NCBI GenBank assembly: GCA_009886625.1
Contig: QXZA01000011.1
Location: 1-64,000 of the forward strand
Source: Flavobacteriaceae bacterium
GTDB taxonomy: Bacteria; Bacteroidota; Bacteroidia; Flavobacteriales; Flavobacteriaceae
Direction: 5' to 3'
Length of the DNA: 64,000 nucleotides
The position numbers and the translations under genes were made by a program. A model generated the notes under the pieces. It was not told where the DNA came from. It saw nothing but the letters and a program-made list of their open reading frames with translations, and made no database searches. Numbering within the stretch: the stretch's first letter is position 1; each line of letters opens with the position of its first letter. Below are positions 28,162-37,689 of this stretch, one piece after another.

Positions 28162-29112
28162 ATGTCAAATACTTTAATGCATACTGACCTTCAACTGGAA
28201 GGATTAAAATCAAAATACACAGGAAAAGTACGTGAAGTCTATCGCTTAGAAAACGATGCTTTAATAATGGTTGCCACAGATCGTCTTTCTGCTTTTGATG
28301 TTGTTATGCCCAAAGGAATTCCATACAAAGGACAAATCTTAAATCAGATTGCCACCAAAATGCTTGAGGCTACTGCTGATATTGTGCCTAATTGGCTTCT
28401 TTCCACGCCAGATCCAAATGTTTCGGTGGGAGTGGCTTGTGAGCCCTTTAAGGTAGAAATGGTGATTCGTGGATATTTATCGGGTCACGCTGCAAGAACA
28501 TATAAAAGTGGTGAGCGTATGTTGTGTGGAGTAAGAATGCCCGAGGGAATGATAGAAAATGATATGTTTCCAACGCCCATTATTACACCAGCTACAAAAG
28601 CTGAAGAAGGCCATGACGAAGATATTTCTAGGGAAAATATAATAGCACAGGGTATCGTTAGTGAATCGGATTATTTGATTTTAGAGGACTATACTCGAAA
28701 ACTTTTTGCACGCGGTACTGAAATTGCAAAGAAACAGGGTCTTATTTTAGTAGACACTAAATACGAATTTGGAAAAACAGCCAAAGGTGAAATAGTACTT
28801 ATTGATGAAATACACACACCTGATTCATCACGTTATTTTTATGAAGAAGGCTATGCAGAACGTCAAGCCAATGGGCTTGTACAAAAGCAACTTTCTAAAG
28901 AATTTGTCCGTCAATGGCTGATTTCAAATGGTTTTCAGGGACTTGAAGGTCAAATATTGCCAGAAATGGACGAGAAATTGATTACTTCTATTTCAGAGCG
29001 CTATATTGAATTATATGAAAACATAACGGGTCTTCCTTTTGAAAAAGCATCCCTTACGAACCTTCAAGACCGAATTCATAAGAATGTATCCAACTACCTT
29101 CAAAACTCGTAG
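28162..29112 (+). CDS. purC: Phosphoribosylaminoimidazole-succinocarboxamide synthase
   Basis: SAICAR synthetase of de novo purine synthesis: joins CAIR and aspartate using ATP. The 316-residue form (longer than E. coli PurC) shows [12 protein letters not shown], the nucleotide-binding [36 protein letters not shown] and [13 protein letters not shown]. It sits directly downstream of phoH, probably in one transcript, a pairing I recall from other Flavobacteria. Confidence 0.95.
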   Translation: MSNTLMHTDLQLEGLKSKYTGKVREVYRLENDALIMVATDRLSAFDVVMPKGIPYKGQILNQIATKMLEATADIVPNWLLSTPDPNVSVGVACEPFKVEMVIRGYLSGHAARTYKSGERMLCGVRMPEGMIENDMFPTPIITPATKAEEGHDEDISRENIIAQGIVSESDYLILEDYTRKLFARGTEIAKKQGLILVDTKYEFGKTAKGEIVLIDEIHTPDSSRYFYEEGYAERQANGLVQKQLSKEFVRQWLISNGFQGLEGQILPEMDEKLITSISERYIELYENITGLPFEKASLTNLQDRIHKNVSNYLQNS

Positions 29113-29130
29113 CTAGTTTTTATTGTGTAG

Positions 29131-30284
29131 TTATTTCAATACCTCTATTGCAAAAGGAAGTACTGGATTTTCAGGGAGATTATTTGAACTCAATTGAAAT
29201 TGGATAGAAGTACTGATTTTTTCAAAAGACATTTCGAAGGTTTTGGCTTGTGCAATCACGTTAGATTGATCTTCATCGTAGTAAAATAAAAATACAGGCG
29301 ACTTTGTTTCCCATGGTTCTACATCATTCATTTCTAACGCATCTATAAAATCATGATCTTTTCCATTCATTATTCCATCAATGAAGTTACTTTCAAATAG
29401 TTCATTGAGTTCCATTTGGCTTAAAGGAAGTGAATTAATCGCTGAGCCATTCTCAATCATTTCTGCATACTGATCTTTCAAATAGTGATACCATGTTTCG
29501 GGTAGGTTGGGATAAATACTCTTATAGCTTTCTATAAGTTTTAAAAAATAGTTAAGTTCTTCAACGGTGGGATTGCTTACTAGCAATTGATTTACCCATT
29601 TATTTTTTAAAAAGACACCATCAGCCACTATGCTTTTTTGAACTGAGGTGATTCCATGTTCTTCCAAAAGCTGATGCATGGTAAGTGAAATTTGTGCTCC
29701 CTCGGAGTATCCTGCTAATGAAATAGTCTGTTGGGTTTTAATATTGGAATTGTCCAAATATTCTTTAACCGCTCTAATAAAATCTAAATTATTTGTGCCA
29801 ATGAAGCTTTGTGTTCAAACGGATGTTGTTCTTGTTCTGAACTTCCATAACCAAGGTAATCAGGAACAAGTACAATATAGCCTGTACTAGCAATCATAGC
29901 GGCATGTGTTAACTCGTTTGAACCAAACATTGAAAATGAAGGAGCTTACATCTTTTGATGAAGTCCCCCCTGGTGTTGGTAGGATAAAACAAGTAAAATA
30001 CTTTTCTTATCTGGAATAAATAAAATTCCAGAGGCTAGAGTTTGGGTATTATTAATTGTTCTTGTGTTGTAGGTTACTTTAATGGCTTCTACATTAGTAA
30101 AGGAAAGGTTTTGAAGTTCATTTGATGCTCCTTTCGCTATAGCCTCTAAAATCCAACCTGTAAAGATATAATGATGGCTGTTTTCTATTAAATAAGGATG
30201 ATTGGTGCCTAAATCATTATTTAGTATATTCTTTGAGCAAGATGAATGAAGAATTAAAAATAGTAGGGTTTAAATTTTATTCAT
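29131..30284 (-). pseudogene. Decayed alpha/beta hydrolase (secretory lipase-like) lipoprotein
   Basis: The pieces on the minus strand form one lost gene. ATG at 30284 opens MNKI, then an in-frame TAA; the same frame continues as a lipoprotein signal (LLFLILHSSC) and mature sequence such as GWILEAIAKGA. A second TAA follows QHQGGLHQKM, and the frame goes on with GYIVLVPDYLGYGSS. A one-base loss after KASLAQ then shifts it into the frame of the remaining open stretch (to 29131), which has the nucleophile elbow AGYSEGAQ. Two stops and one frameshift make the gene non-functional. The intact protein would have been a secreted lipase or esterase of about 380 residues. Confidence 0.82.
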
Positions 30285-30330
30285 TTGGAACAAATAATTT
30301 TATCTAAGATATTGAGTACTAAAATTATTT

Positions 30331-30495
30331 ATGAAGAAAGATTGTACTAAGTTGCTACAAAATAAACAAATGGATATTTTGAGTAAATGGAGAACATTTA
30401 AAAGGATCCAAGTGATGAAATATTTAAAATCATATATGATATTAAAAAATACTACCTCTCAAAGAAAAGCAAAATCGGGCTTTAGAAGATATTAA
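30331..30495 (+). other. Short open frame, probably gene remnant
   Basis: ATG at 30331 opens 54 codons, starting MKKDCTKLLQ and ending GFRRY. Adding one base near 30392 switches to a more protein-like reading (DPSDEIFKIIYDIKKYYLSK), and a further shift gives ALEDINYPS. The stretch therefore looks like a frameshifted relic beside the decayed lipase gene. I recognise no family. The remainder of 30285-30495 holds nothing else I can support. Confidence 0.25.
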
Positions 30496-31395
30496 TTACC
30501 CCTCAAGTAAATCAAAGATTTCATCTGCAGGAGTGTTAGCAGGAAAGCACAAGGCGTTATCGTATTTTTTAAACCAAGTAATCTGTCTTTTGGCATAATG
30601 ACGGCTGTTCTTTTTTATTTCAGAAATCACGTGTTCTAAATCTTCTTTTTCTTCAATAAAAGGAAAAAGTTCTTTGTATCCAACAGTTTTTAAGGCAGAT
30701 AAGTCTTTAAACTCAACTAATTTGCGTGCTTCTTTCTCTAAACCTGCTTTCATCATTTGATCTACACGAGAATTGATTTTATCATATAAAATGGTTCTAG
30801 GGCAATGAAGGATCAACATTTTTGAAACAAAATTTCTAGGCGCTCTGGGTTTTCCAAGAAATGATGAAAAGGGTTGGTCTGAGGCTACACATACTTCTAA
30901 GGCACGAATTAAGCGTACTGGATTGTTGATGTCTACACGGGTATAGTATTTTGGGTCTTTTTCTCTCAATAGTTCTTGGAGTCCTTTTAGACCATGTGTT
31001 TGATAAAAGACATTGATTTGATTTCGAGTCTCTTCGGGAATTTCAGGAAATTCATCCATTCCAAACATAACAGCATCGGCATACATACCCGAACCTCCCA
31101 CCATAATTACGGTATCCTTTTTCTTGAATAGTTTATCTAGTTTTTTAACGGCTTCTTTTTCAAAATTACTTACTGTGTAGACCTCTTGTATTGATTTGTG
31201 TTGGATAAAGTGATGCTTCACTTCTTTCAATTCTTCAGCAGTAGGTACAGCAGTACCAATTTCCATTTCTTTGTAAAATTGTCTTGAATCACAAGAGATA
31301 ATTTCTGTATCGAAACGTTTTGCGAGTTCAAGACTCAATTTTGTTTTCCCAACTCCAGTGGGGCCAGCGATATAGATTAAGTTTTTAGTTGACAT
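30496..31395 (-). CDS. miaA: tRNA dimethylallyltransferase
   Basis: Adds an isopentenyl group to A37 of tRNAs that read UNN codons. The 299-residue protein starts near IYIAGPTGVGKTKLS (P-loop), followed by SCDSRQFYKEMEIGTA, PHHFI-like VKHHFIQ, GGSGMYADAV and the tRNA-binding QITWFKKYDNA. The frame is open to 31434, but the ATG at 31395 gives the family start and overlaps the upstream ion-channel gene by only 11 bp. Confidence 0.95.
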   Translation of the reverse strand: MSTKNLIYIAGPTGVGKTKLSLELAKRFDTEIISCDSRQFYKEMEIGTAVPTAEELKEVKHHFIQHKSIQEVYTVSNFEKEAVKKLDKLFKKKDTVIMVGGSGMYADAVMFGMDEFPEIPEETRNQINVFYQTHGLKGLQELLREKDPKYYTRVDINNPVRLIRALEVCVASDQPFSSFLGKPRAPRNFVSKMLILHCPRTILYDKINSRVDQMMKAGLEKEARKLVEFKDLSALKTVGYKELFPFIEEKEDLEHVISEIKKNSRHYAKRQITWFKKYDNALCFPANTPADEIFDLLEG

Positions 31396-32197
31396 GATTG
31401 ATTTTTTTTCCACATTGGTGGCAATGAATTGCATTTTCTTTGTGGTCGGTTGTTAAACAATGAGGACACTCTTGTGTATTGGTGTCAATTTTATTTGATT
31501 TGGTCATTTCTGCAGTTACTATTCCTGTAGGAACAGCAATAATTCCGTATCCCATGATCATTATAAATGAAGCAATAAATTGTCCTAATGGAGTTGCAGG
31601 GGCAATATCGCCATAGCCAACGGTCGTTAGGGTTACTATACACCAATAAATGCTGCTAGGGATACTTGTAAAGCCACTTTCATTGCTTTCTACTAAATAC
31701 ATTATGGTTCCAAAAATGATACACAGTATTAAAACACTGAAAATAAAAACTGATATTTTAGTTCTGCTGGATTTTAAGGCTTTTAAAAGCATATTGGATT
31801 CACCTATGTAATGACTAAGTTTTAAAATTCTAAAAACTCTCAGTAATCGAAGTGCCTTAAGGGCAACTAAGCTATGTGTTCCAATAAAAATTAAGGATAT
31901 ATATTTAGGGAGTGTTGAGAGTAAATCGATAATTCCATAAAAACTAAAAACATATTTTAAAGGCTGGGTGACAGTAAACAAACGCGCAATATATTCTATT
32001 GTAAATAAAATAGTTATGATCCATTCGGCTATGTTGAGATACTCATGGTACACTTGATCAATGGAAGCAATGCTCTCCAGAGAAACGAGAATCACGCTAA
32101 AAAGAATGGCAATTAGCAGCAGTATGTCAAACAGTTTTCCCGCAAAGGTATCTGCTTCATAAATAATTTCGTGTAATCTATGTTGCCATTTTCTCAT
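31385..32197 (-). CDS. Voltage-gated-type potassium channel with C-terminal zinc ribbon
   Basis: A 270-residue ion transport protein with six membrane segments. S4 carries the spaced arginines RLLRVFRILKL (about residues 117-127), and the pore has the K+ selectivity filter TVGYGD (about 192-197). The cytosolic tail carries C-P-H-C ... C-H-Q-C (about residues 244-262), a small zinc ribbon that may mediate assembly or sensing. There is no RCK domain. It sits between the exonuclease gene and miaA in a leftward operon. Confidence 0.87.
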   Translation of the reverse strand: MRKWQHRLHEIIYEADTFAGKLFDILLLIAILFSVILVSLESIASIDQVYHEYLNIAEWIITILFTIEYIARLFTVTQPLKYVFSFYGIIDLLSTLPKYISLIFIGTHSLVALKALRLLRVFRILKLSHYIGESNMLLKALKSSRTKISVFIFSVLILCIIFGTIMYLVESNESGFTSIPSSIYWCIVTLTTVGYGDIAPATPLGQFIASFIMIMGYGIIAVPTGIVTAEMTKSNKIDTNTQECPHCLTTDHKENAIHCHQCGKKINHVN

Positions 32198-32234
32198 GAT
32201 GTGGGTGTCCTAGAAATGGGGTTCATCTTATATT

Positions 32235-33611
32235 TTAGTTGGTAAAACTGAATGATAAAGGTATTAACTTCTTGTATTTTTTACGTCTTAAAAAGCTACG
32301 AATTAATTTTTGAGCATCTGGGTTGCTTCCCATTTGAATTAATCGAGATTCAATTTGACGTTTAGTTTTTATCTGGTGATTTAATTCGTGATAACCATAC
32401 CCTCTATATTTCCCATTTTCGACATACACAAAAGAAGATTCACCTTCCTTTCTTCCTTTTTCAATTATTAAAAAATCATCATGTGGATAAGATAAGGATT
32501 CGGATAAACGATCAATTTTTCCTTGATATGCTTCAGGAGATTCCTCACTCACACATGCGCCATCGCATTTTTGAATCCCATGATTAAAGCAAGCAGTTTC
32601 TGATTTTGATACACTTGTTTTGTTCAGGCATATTTTATATTCATCTGACCATCTAAACAAAGTAGCTTTCGCTGCCTTTTGATTTTTAAAAACACTAAGG
32701 TATTCGGTATCTGCTTTAACCTGTTCAATGACCAATAGGGGATAGGTTGCTGAGCTGTCAATTCTGACTCCCATGGGGAAGGTCCTAAAACGCATTGCTC
32801 GATTAAATTTAGGAGCAATGCTTTTAATTTCATTTTGTTCTTTTAAAAGGGTTACCAATTCACCTCCAGTCAAGGCATAGGTTACATGAGACAATTCTTC
32901 TTGTATTGCAATTGCTTTCTGTTGTGATCCAGTGAGGTGGCTCAATACTCTTTTCTTGATGTTATTACTTTTACCAATATAGATGATTGCATCATCTGCG
33001 TTGTGCAAATAATACACACCCATCTCTGAGGGGAGTTTGTCTATAAGGGTTAAATATTTTGAGGGGACTTTGTTGGGATTTTTTGTAATGATGTGAGCAC
33101 GTAAAATTGTTTTTTGAATATCTTTTTCTAATAAAAGTTCAAATAATTTCAAAGTCACTTTGGCGTCTCCATGAGCTCTATGTTGATCTGAAAAAGGTAT
33201 CCCTAGATTGCGAACCAATTTTCCAAGACTGTATGCGGGTTCATCTGGGAGAAGTTTTTGAGATAATGCAACAGTACAAATAGATTTTCGCTCAAAGGGA
33301 AATCCAAGTCTTCTAAATTCTGTTTGTAAAATCCGATAATCAAATGCTGCATTGTGTGCAACTAGTATGCAGTCCTCTGTGAGCTCAACAATCCGCTTTG
33401 CAACCTCATAAAATTTGGGTGCATTATCAAGCATTTTTGAGTTAATTCCTGTTAGTTTCTCTACAAATGGCTGAATTTCTTTTTGGGGATTAATCAAACT
33501 ACTGAATTGGTCAATTACTTTTTGACCATCATATTTGTAGATAGCAATTTCTGTAATTCCCTCTTCATCATATTTGCCTCCAGTGGTTTCAATATCAAGT
33601 ATAGCGTACAT
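32235..33611 (-). CDS. DEDDh exonuclease fused to a GIY-YIG endonuclease domain
   Basis: A 458-residue two-domain nuclease. The N-terminal ~170 residues are a DnaQ-like 3'-5' exonuclease (ExoI LDIETTGG, ExoII VAHNAAFDYRIL, ExoIII HRAHGDAKVT). Next is a UvrC-type GIY-YIG module (GVYYLHNADDAIIYIGKS ... KRVLSHL). The C-terminal part has a CFNHGIQKCDGAC cysteine cluster like Cho/UvrC relatives. Such fusions occur in several phyla and probably act in DNA repair. yggS ends 5 bp upstream. No UvrC helix-hairpin-helix is seen. Confidence 0.87.
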   Translation of the reverse strand: MYAILDIETTGGKYDEEGITEIAIYKYDGQKVIDQFSSLINPQKEIQPFVEKLTGINSKMLDNAPKFYEVAKRIVELTEDCILVAHNAAFDYRILQTEFRRLGFPFERKSICTVALSQKLLPDEPAYSLGKLVRNLGIPFSDQHRAHGDAKVTLKLFELLLEKDIQKTILRAHIITKNPNKVPSKYLTLIDKLPSEMGVYYLHNADDAIIYIGKSNNIKKRVLSHLTGSQQKAIAIQEELSHVTYALTGGELVTLLKEQNEIKSIAPKFNRAMRFRTFPMGVRIDSSATYPLLVIEQVKADTEYLSVFKNQKAAKATLFRWSDEYKICLNKTSVSKSETACFNHGIQKCDGACVSEESPEAYQGKIDRLSESLSYPHDDFLIIEKGRKEGESSFVYVENGKYRGYGYHELNHQIKTKRQIESRLIQMGSNPDAQKLIRSFLRRKKYKKLIPLSFSFTN

Positions 33612-33616
33612 TCTTA

Positions 33617-34264
33617 CTAATTGCGTTCTCCAAATATTTTACTTCCCACTCGAATCATAGTGGACCCTTCTTCAATAGCCATTTGGTAGTCACTACTCAT
33701 TCCCATGGAGAGTATGGTGCTTTCAGGTTTAACCAACTTAAACTCGCTAAATATCTCAGCTAAGTTTTTAAATTCCTGTCTTATTTGCTCTTGATTTGAA
33801 GTAAAGCTTGCCATACCCATTAAGCCTTTTATTTCAATATTTGGAAATTGTTTTGCCGCTTCAACTAAACTTGATAGTTCTTCAGCAGGAAAACCAAATT
33901 TAGTTTCTTCTTGTGCAATTCTAATTTGGATTAAACACCCAATAGTACGGTTGTTTTTTAACGCTTGTTTTTGAATTTCCTTTAATAATTTCAAGCTGTC
34001 CACCGCATGAATTAAATGAACAAACGGTGCCATATATTTGACTTTATTGGTTTGGACATGACCAATCATATGCCAGTGAATGTCTTTAGGGAGATGCTCC
34101 CATTTTTCTGACATTTCTTGAATTTTATTTTCACCAAAGTCCCTTTGTCCCACTTCATATGCTTCAATCAAGTCAGACTGTGGTTTTGTTTTAGAAACTG
34201 CAATTAGTGTTACTGTCTCAGGGAGTGAATTCTTTAATTCAATGGTGTTCTTGGCAATTTTCAT
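33617..34264 (-). CDS. YggS family PLP homeostasis protein
   Basis: A 215-residue alanine-racemase-like single-domain protein that binds PLP and buffers its supply. Seen are LIAVSKTKP with the PLP lysine, FGENKIQEM, HMIGHVQTNK, the GLMGMAS strand, and SMGMSSDYQMAIEEGSTMIRVGSKIFG at the C-terminus. ATG at 34264 lies 6 nt after a perfect -7 box; the TTG three codons upstream overlaps that box and is rejected. First gene of a leftward group with the exonuclease, ion channel and miaA. Confidence 0.93.
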   Translation of the reverse strand: MKIAKNTIELKNSLPETVTLIAVSKTKPQSDLIEAYEVGQRDFGENKIQEMSEKWEHLPKDIHWHMIGHVQTNKVKYMAPFVHLIHAVDSLKLLKEIQKQALKNNRTIGCLIQIRIAQEETKFGFPAEELSSLVEAAKQFPNIEIKGLMGMASFTSNQEQIRQEFKNLAEIFSEFKLVKPESTILSMGMSSDYQMAIEEGSTMIRVGSKIFGERN

Positions 34265-34270
34265 ACAGCG

Positions 34271-34278
34271 CAAAGATA
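34271..34278 (-). promoter_or_regulatory. -7 promoter box of yggS operon, close to start codon
   Basis: The minus strand reads TATCTTTG, an exact TAnnTTTG, with only 6 nt between its last base and the ATG at 34264. Transcription would begin at or within a few bases of the start codon. The rest of the gap to the next gene (34279-34469) shows nothing else I can support. Confidence 0.6.
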
Positions 34279-34469
34279 CACTTTCAATATAATTCTTTAG
34301 TAGGATTTTTTAATTATACACAAGAAGATAAAGCGTCGTTTTAGTTGGCATTTTTAAGGGAATTTATCAATAGCTTTAATTGATCTTTTACACCTTGGAT
34401 TCCATAAGTTTATGAAAGTAATATACTGTTTGAAACGAGAGGTTGCAAATTAGTGATTAAACTAAAAAT

Positions 34470-35432
34470 CTATCCAATACAAGTAATGATTTGATGTGCT
34501 ACTTTTAAGGCTTTTGCGCCGTCATGAAGTGAAACCAGCGGTTTTTTATTTTGCTGAATACATTCGGCAAAATGTTCTAATTCTTCTTGTATTGCGTTGG
34601 AATCATTTATTTGAGGATTTTCAAAATAAATTTGCTTCTTCTGTCCCTCTGCATTTTTGAGGACTAATGCTAAATCGTCTGTATTTTTTGGAGCATCTTT
34701 TATTTTAACAACCTCTACTTTTTTACTTAAAAAGTCCACTGCGATATAGGCGTTTTTTTGAAAAAAGCGAGTCTTTCTCATTTTCTTAAGTGAAATCCTA
34801 CTGGCGGTTAAATTGGCAACACAGCCGTTTTCAAATTCAATTCTTGCATTGCTGATGTCAGGAGTTTCACTGATGACAGCAACTCCAGAAGCGTCTATTC
34901 GCTTTACAGGAGAGTTAACTACGCTGAGTACAATATCTATATCATGAATCATAAGATCCAAAACAACCGATACATCAGTTCCTCTTGGATTAAACTCTGC
35001 CAAACGATGTGTTTCTATAAACAGGGGAGAAGTTATGGAATCCAAAATAGATTGGAAGGCAGGATTGAAACGCTCTACATGCCCCACTTGACCTAATACA
35101 CCTTTTGATTTTGCTAGAGTGACTAGGGCAGTGGCTTCTTCGTCTGTTTTGGCCAATGGTTTTTCTATAAAAACATGTTTTTTAGCATTGATAGCTAAAG
35201 AAGCCATTTCAAAATGAGAAAGGGTAGGTGTGACTATATCAATGACATCACAGGCTTCGATAAGTGTTTCTGGGCTTTCAAAAGCAGTATACTCAGTGTC
35301 AGTAATAATTGCAGAGACAGTATTGGGATCTGGATCATAAAAACCCACAAATTCATAATGCTTTGAAGCTGCAGCAATACGTAAATGAATTTTTCCTAAA
35401 TGTCCTGCACCCAGGATTCCTATCTTAAGCAT
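34470..35432 (-). CDS. Gfo/Idh/MocA family NAD(P)-dependent oxidoreductase
   Basis: A 320-residue dehydrogenase. It has an N-terminal Rossmann fold (GILGAGHLGKIHL), the VIDIVTPTLSHFEMA strand, and the EKPLA catalytic lysine motif, followed by the C-terminal alpha/beta domain with LDLMIHDIDIVLS (the usual HD-x-D). The substrate is probably a sugar or sugar nucleotide and cannot be named. It is divergent from pcm, and each gene has its own -7 box in the 75-bp gap. Confidence 0.88.
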   Translation of the reverse strand: MLKIGILGAGHLGKIHLRIAAASKHYEFVGFYDPDPNTVSAIITDTEYTAFESPETLIEACDVIDIVTPTLSHFEMASLAINAKKHVFIEKPLAKTDEEATALVTLAKSKGVLGQVGHVERFNPAFQSILDSITSPLFIETHRLAEFNPRGTDVSVVLDLMIHDIDIVLSVVNSPVKRIDASGVAVISETPDISNARIEFENGCVANLTASRISLKKMRKTRFFQKNAYIAVDFLSKKVEVVKIKDAPKNTDDLALVLKNAEGQKKQIYFENPQINDSNAIQEELEHFAECIQQNKKPLVSLHDGAKALKVAHQIITCIG

Positions 35433-35452
35433 TTTTCTAATGTGATTTTTTT

Positions 35453-35460
35453 CAAAAATA
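35453..35460 (-). promoter_or_regulatory. -7 promoter box of the Gfo/Idh/MocA gene
   Basis: The minus strand reads TATTTTTG, an exact TAnnTTTG, 20 nt before the ATG at 35432. No -33 TTG at standard spacing. Confidence 0.5.
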
Positions 35461-35493
35461 CAATCTAAATGTCAAATTTTAGGAAAACAGCAC

Positions 35494-35501
35494 TATTTTT
35501 G
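35494..35501 (+). promoter_or_regulatory. -7 promoter box of pcm, close to start codon
   Basis: TATTTTTG is an exact TAnnTTTG, with 6 nt between it and the ATG at 35508. A start at the upstream ATG (35469) would precede the box, so the box decides in favour of 35508. Confidence 0.6.
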
Positions 35502-35507
35502 TCGGTA

Positions 35508-36149
35508 ATGAACGAAACAACAAAGCATCAAGGTTTAAGAAGGCAATTAATAGAGACTCTAAGAGTAAAAGGGATTCAATCTGAAGAGGTTTTGAATGTA
35601 ATGTTAGAGGTACCGCGGCACTTTTTTATGGATCCAAGTTTAATCAACTTTGCTTATGAGGACAACGCTTATCCTATTGCTGCTGAGCAAACCATCTCCC
35701 AGCCTTACACTGTTGCTTTTCAGTCAGAATTATTGGCGGTAACGGAGGGACATAAAGTTCTTGAGATAGGTACTGGTTCTGGCTATCAGACAGCAGTTTT
35801 ACTTGGACTCACCCCTCAGGTGTATACAATCGAAAGACAACATGCGCTCTTTAAACAAACCCAGCGACTTTTCGCGCAATTGGGATACCGAACAAAGAAG
35901 CAGGTTTTTGGGGATGGTTATAAAGGCCTTCCCACGGATGCTCCATTTGACCGAATTCTGGTCACTGCTGGAGCTCCAGCTGTACCTAAAACCTTATTAA
36001 ATCAGTTGGCAGTTGGAGGGAAATTAGTGATACCTTTGGGTGAAAAAGAGCAAATAATGACCCGCTATATCCGTACCTCTAAAACAACTTTTGATAAACA
36101 AGAATTTGGAGTTTTTAGATTTGTTCCCATGTTAGAAAATAAAAATTAA
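35508..36149 (+). CDS. pcm: Protein-L-isoaspartate O-methyltransferase
   Basis: Methylates isoaspartyl residues in aged proteins using SAM, so that they can be repaired. The 213-residue protein shows VPRHFFMDP, the AEQTISQPYTVA substrate motif, the SAM loop LEIGTGSGYQTAVL, TIERQ, and DRILVTAGAPAVPKTLLNQL. The last strand reads GGKLVIPLG. The start at 35508 matches the family and the -7 box. The proline dehydrogenase gene follows 21 bp downstream. Confidence 0.93.
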   Translation: MNETTKHQGLRRQLIETLRVKGIQSEEVLNVMLEVPRHFFMDPSLINFAYEDNAYPIAAEQTISQPYTVAFQSELLAVTEGHKVLEIGTGSGYQTAVLLGLTPQVYTIERQHALFKQTQRLFAQLGYRTKKQVFGDGYKGLPTDAPFDRILVTAGAPAVPKTLLNQLAVGGKLVIPLGEKEQIMTRYIRTSKTTFDKQEFGVFRFVPMLENKN

Positions 36150-36170
36150 TGTTCTTTAGTTACTAAGTGT

Positions 36171-37340
36171 ATGCGTTTCGAAAACACACAAAAAGCCTAT
36201 CATTTAAAATCTGATAAAGAACTTTACAAGGCCTATTATTTATTTAGAATGATTTCTAACCAAACCCTTGTGTCTTTTGGAAGTAGATTGACAAGGATGG
36301 CGTTAAAGTTAAAGTTACCCATAGCTCCACTATTTAAGGCCACTGTTTTTTCACAATTTTGTGCTGGTTTAACGAAGGAAGACTCTCTTGAACTAGTTAA
36401 AAAACTAGAAATTTCTAAAATTCAATCCTGTCTTATTTTTGCTGCCGAGGAATCTAAGTCAGAACAGGGAATGGATACTAGTTTAGAGAATACTTTGGAG
36501 ACTCTAATTTTTTCAAAACAAAGGGCCTCACTTCCTTTTACTGTTATTAAGCTTACTACGCTTGGGCCGATATCTCTTTTTGAAAAAAAAGGAGCAAAAG
36601 TCTCTTTTACAACTAAAGAAGAAGAAGCTTGGCAACGAACATTAAATCGTATCAATACTTGTTGTGAAAAAACAGCAGCGCTAGGAGCACATCTACTTAT
36701 TGATGCTGAAGAATCTTGGTTACAAGACGCGATTGATGAGATTGCAGAATCATTTATGGAAAAGTATAACAAAGAGACTACTTTGATTTACACTACGCTT
36801 CAAATGTATCGAAAAGATCGCTTGAGCTATTTAAAAAATCTTCATAAAAAAGCAACAAAAAAAAGATTTAAAATTGGAGTAAAACTAGTTAGGGGAGCCT
36901 ATATTGAAAAAGAAAACATAAGAGCATTGGAATTAGAAATTCCCTCCCCAATTTGTGAATCAAAAGAACAAACCGATCTTAATTTTAATGCAGGATTAGA
37001 TTTTATTCTTGACCATTTGAGTCACTGTAGCTTATTCTTAGGATCTCACAATGAATATAGTGTAAGCCGAGTTTTGGAGTGGATGAAAAAAAATAAAGTG
37101 GCTAAGGATAATCCTAATATATGGTTTTCACAATTATTAGGCATGGCAGATCATATCTCATTCAATCTAGCCTCTGAGGGATATCGAGTTGTAAAATACC
37201 TCCCATTTGGACCTGTTAATGAAGTTATACCTTATTTAATACGAAGAGCTGAGGAGAATACTTCTGTAAGTGGACAAACCCCTAGAGAATTAAGCTTAAT
37301 TGAAAAAGAACTCAAGCGAAGAAAAGCTATGGCCTCTTAA
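36171..37340 (+). CDS. Proline dehydrogenase
   Basis: A 389-residue monofunctional PRODH (the PutA catalytic barrel only), oxidising proline to pyrroline-5-carboxylate with FAD. Seen are the HLLIDAEESWLQDAID strand, VKLVRGAYIEKEN with the FAD-contacting arginine, LGSHNEYSV, and the C-terminal substrate motif YLPFGPVNEVIPYLIRRAEEN. The P5C dehydrogenase partner is not in the window. The 3' end overlaps the convergent small membrane-protein gene by 14 bp. Confidence 0.92.
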   Translation: MRFENTQKAYHLKSDKELYKAYYLFRMISNQTLVSFGSRLTRMALKLKLPIAPLFKATVFSQFCAGLTKEDSLELVKKLEISKIQSCLIFAAEESKSEQGMDTSLENTLETLIFSKQRASLPFTVIKLTTLGPISLFEKKGAKVSFTTKEEEAWQRTLNRINTCCEKTAALGAHLLIDAEESWLQDAIDEIAESFMEKYNKETTLIYTTLQMYRKDRLSYLKNLHKKATKKRFKIGVKLVRGAYIEKENIRALELEIPSPICESKEQTDLNFNAGLDFILDHLSHCSLFLGSHNEYSVSRVLEWMKKNKVAKDNPNIWFSQLLGMADHISFNLASEGYRVVKYLPFGPVNEVIPYLIRRAEENTSVSGQTPRELSLIEKELKRRKAMAS

Positions 37341-37689
37341 AAGAAACCAATGTTATTGTTTTTGCACAGTTTGTAACTTCAAAAACCTCCAGCGTTTTAT
37401 ATTCGATTTCAATGTAATAAAGACGACAAGAATCTCTTTTAGTATCACTCTTGGAAAAATTTATTTCACCTTGATCAATGTAGTCTCGTATGATGCTGTC
37501 GCTCAACTGCGGAAATTGACTTTGCAAATCGGAGGGGATTCGAATCTCTTTTTGAAGTAAATTATCTTTAACCCTTGCAGAGGGAGAATAATTACAACTT
37601 GTTTTTTTGCCGCTAAATATAAACGCCAATAAGATCAACCCTACAGAGAATCCTACAAGATAATACCCCAAACGATATAAAATTTTCAT
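37327..37689 (-). CDS. Conserved small membrane-anchored protein of unknown function
   Basis: A 120-residue protein. One N-terminal membrane segment (LGYYLVGFSVGLILLAFIF) is followed by a positively charged stretch, KKTSC, and a soluble domain with a cysteine in the SCRLYYIEI strand and one in NCAKTI near the end. I recall similar proteins near tsaE in other Flavobacteria, some labelled DUF4258, but I cannot verify that assignment. It overlaps the tsaE stop by one base, so the two are coupled. Confidence 0.65.
   Translation of the reverse strand: MKILYRLGYYLVGFSVGLILLAFIFSGKKTSCNYSPSARVKDNLLQKEIRIPSDLQSQFPQLSDSIIRDYIDQGEINFSKSDTKRDSCRLYYIEIEYKTLEVFEVTNCAKTITLVSFKRP

Noticed and set aside
30331-30495. 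Small toxin or antitoxin gene
   Set aside because: No partner gene, and better protein-like sequence appears only after frameshifts, which points to a relic.
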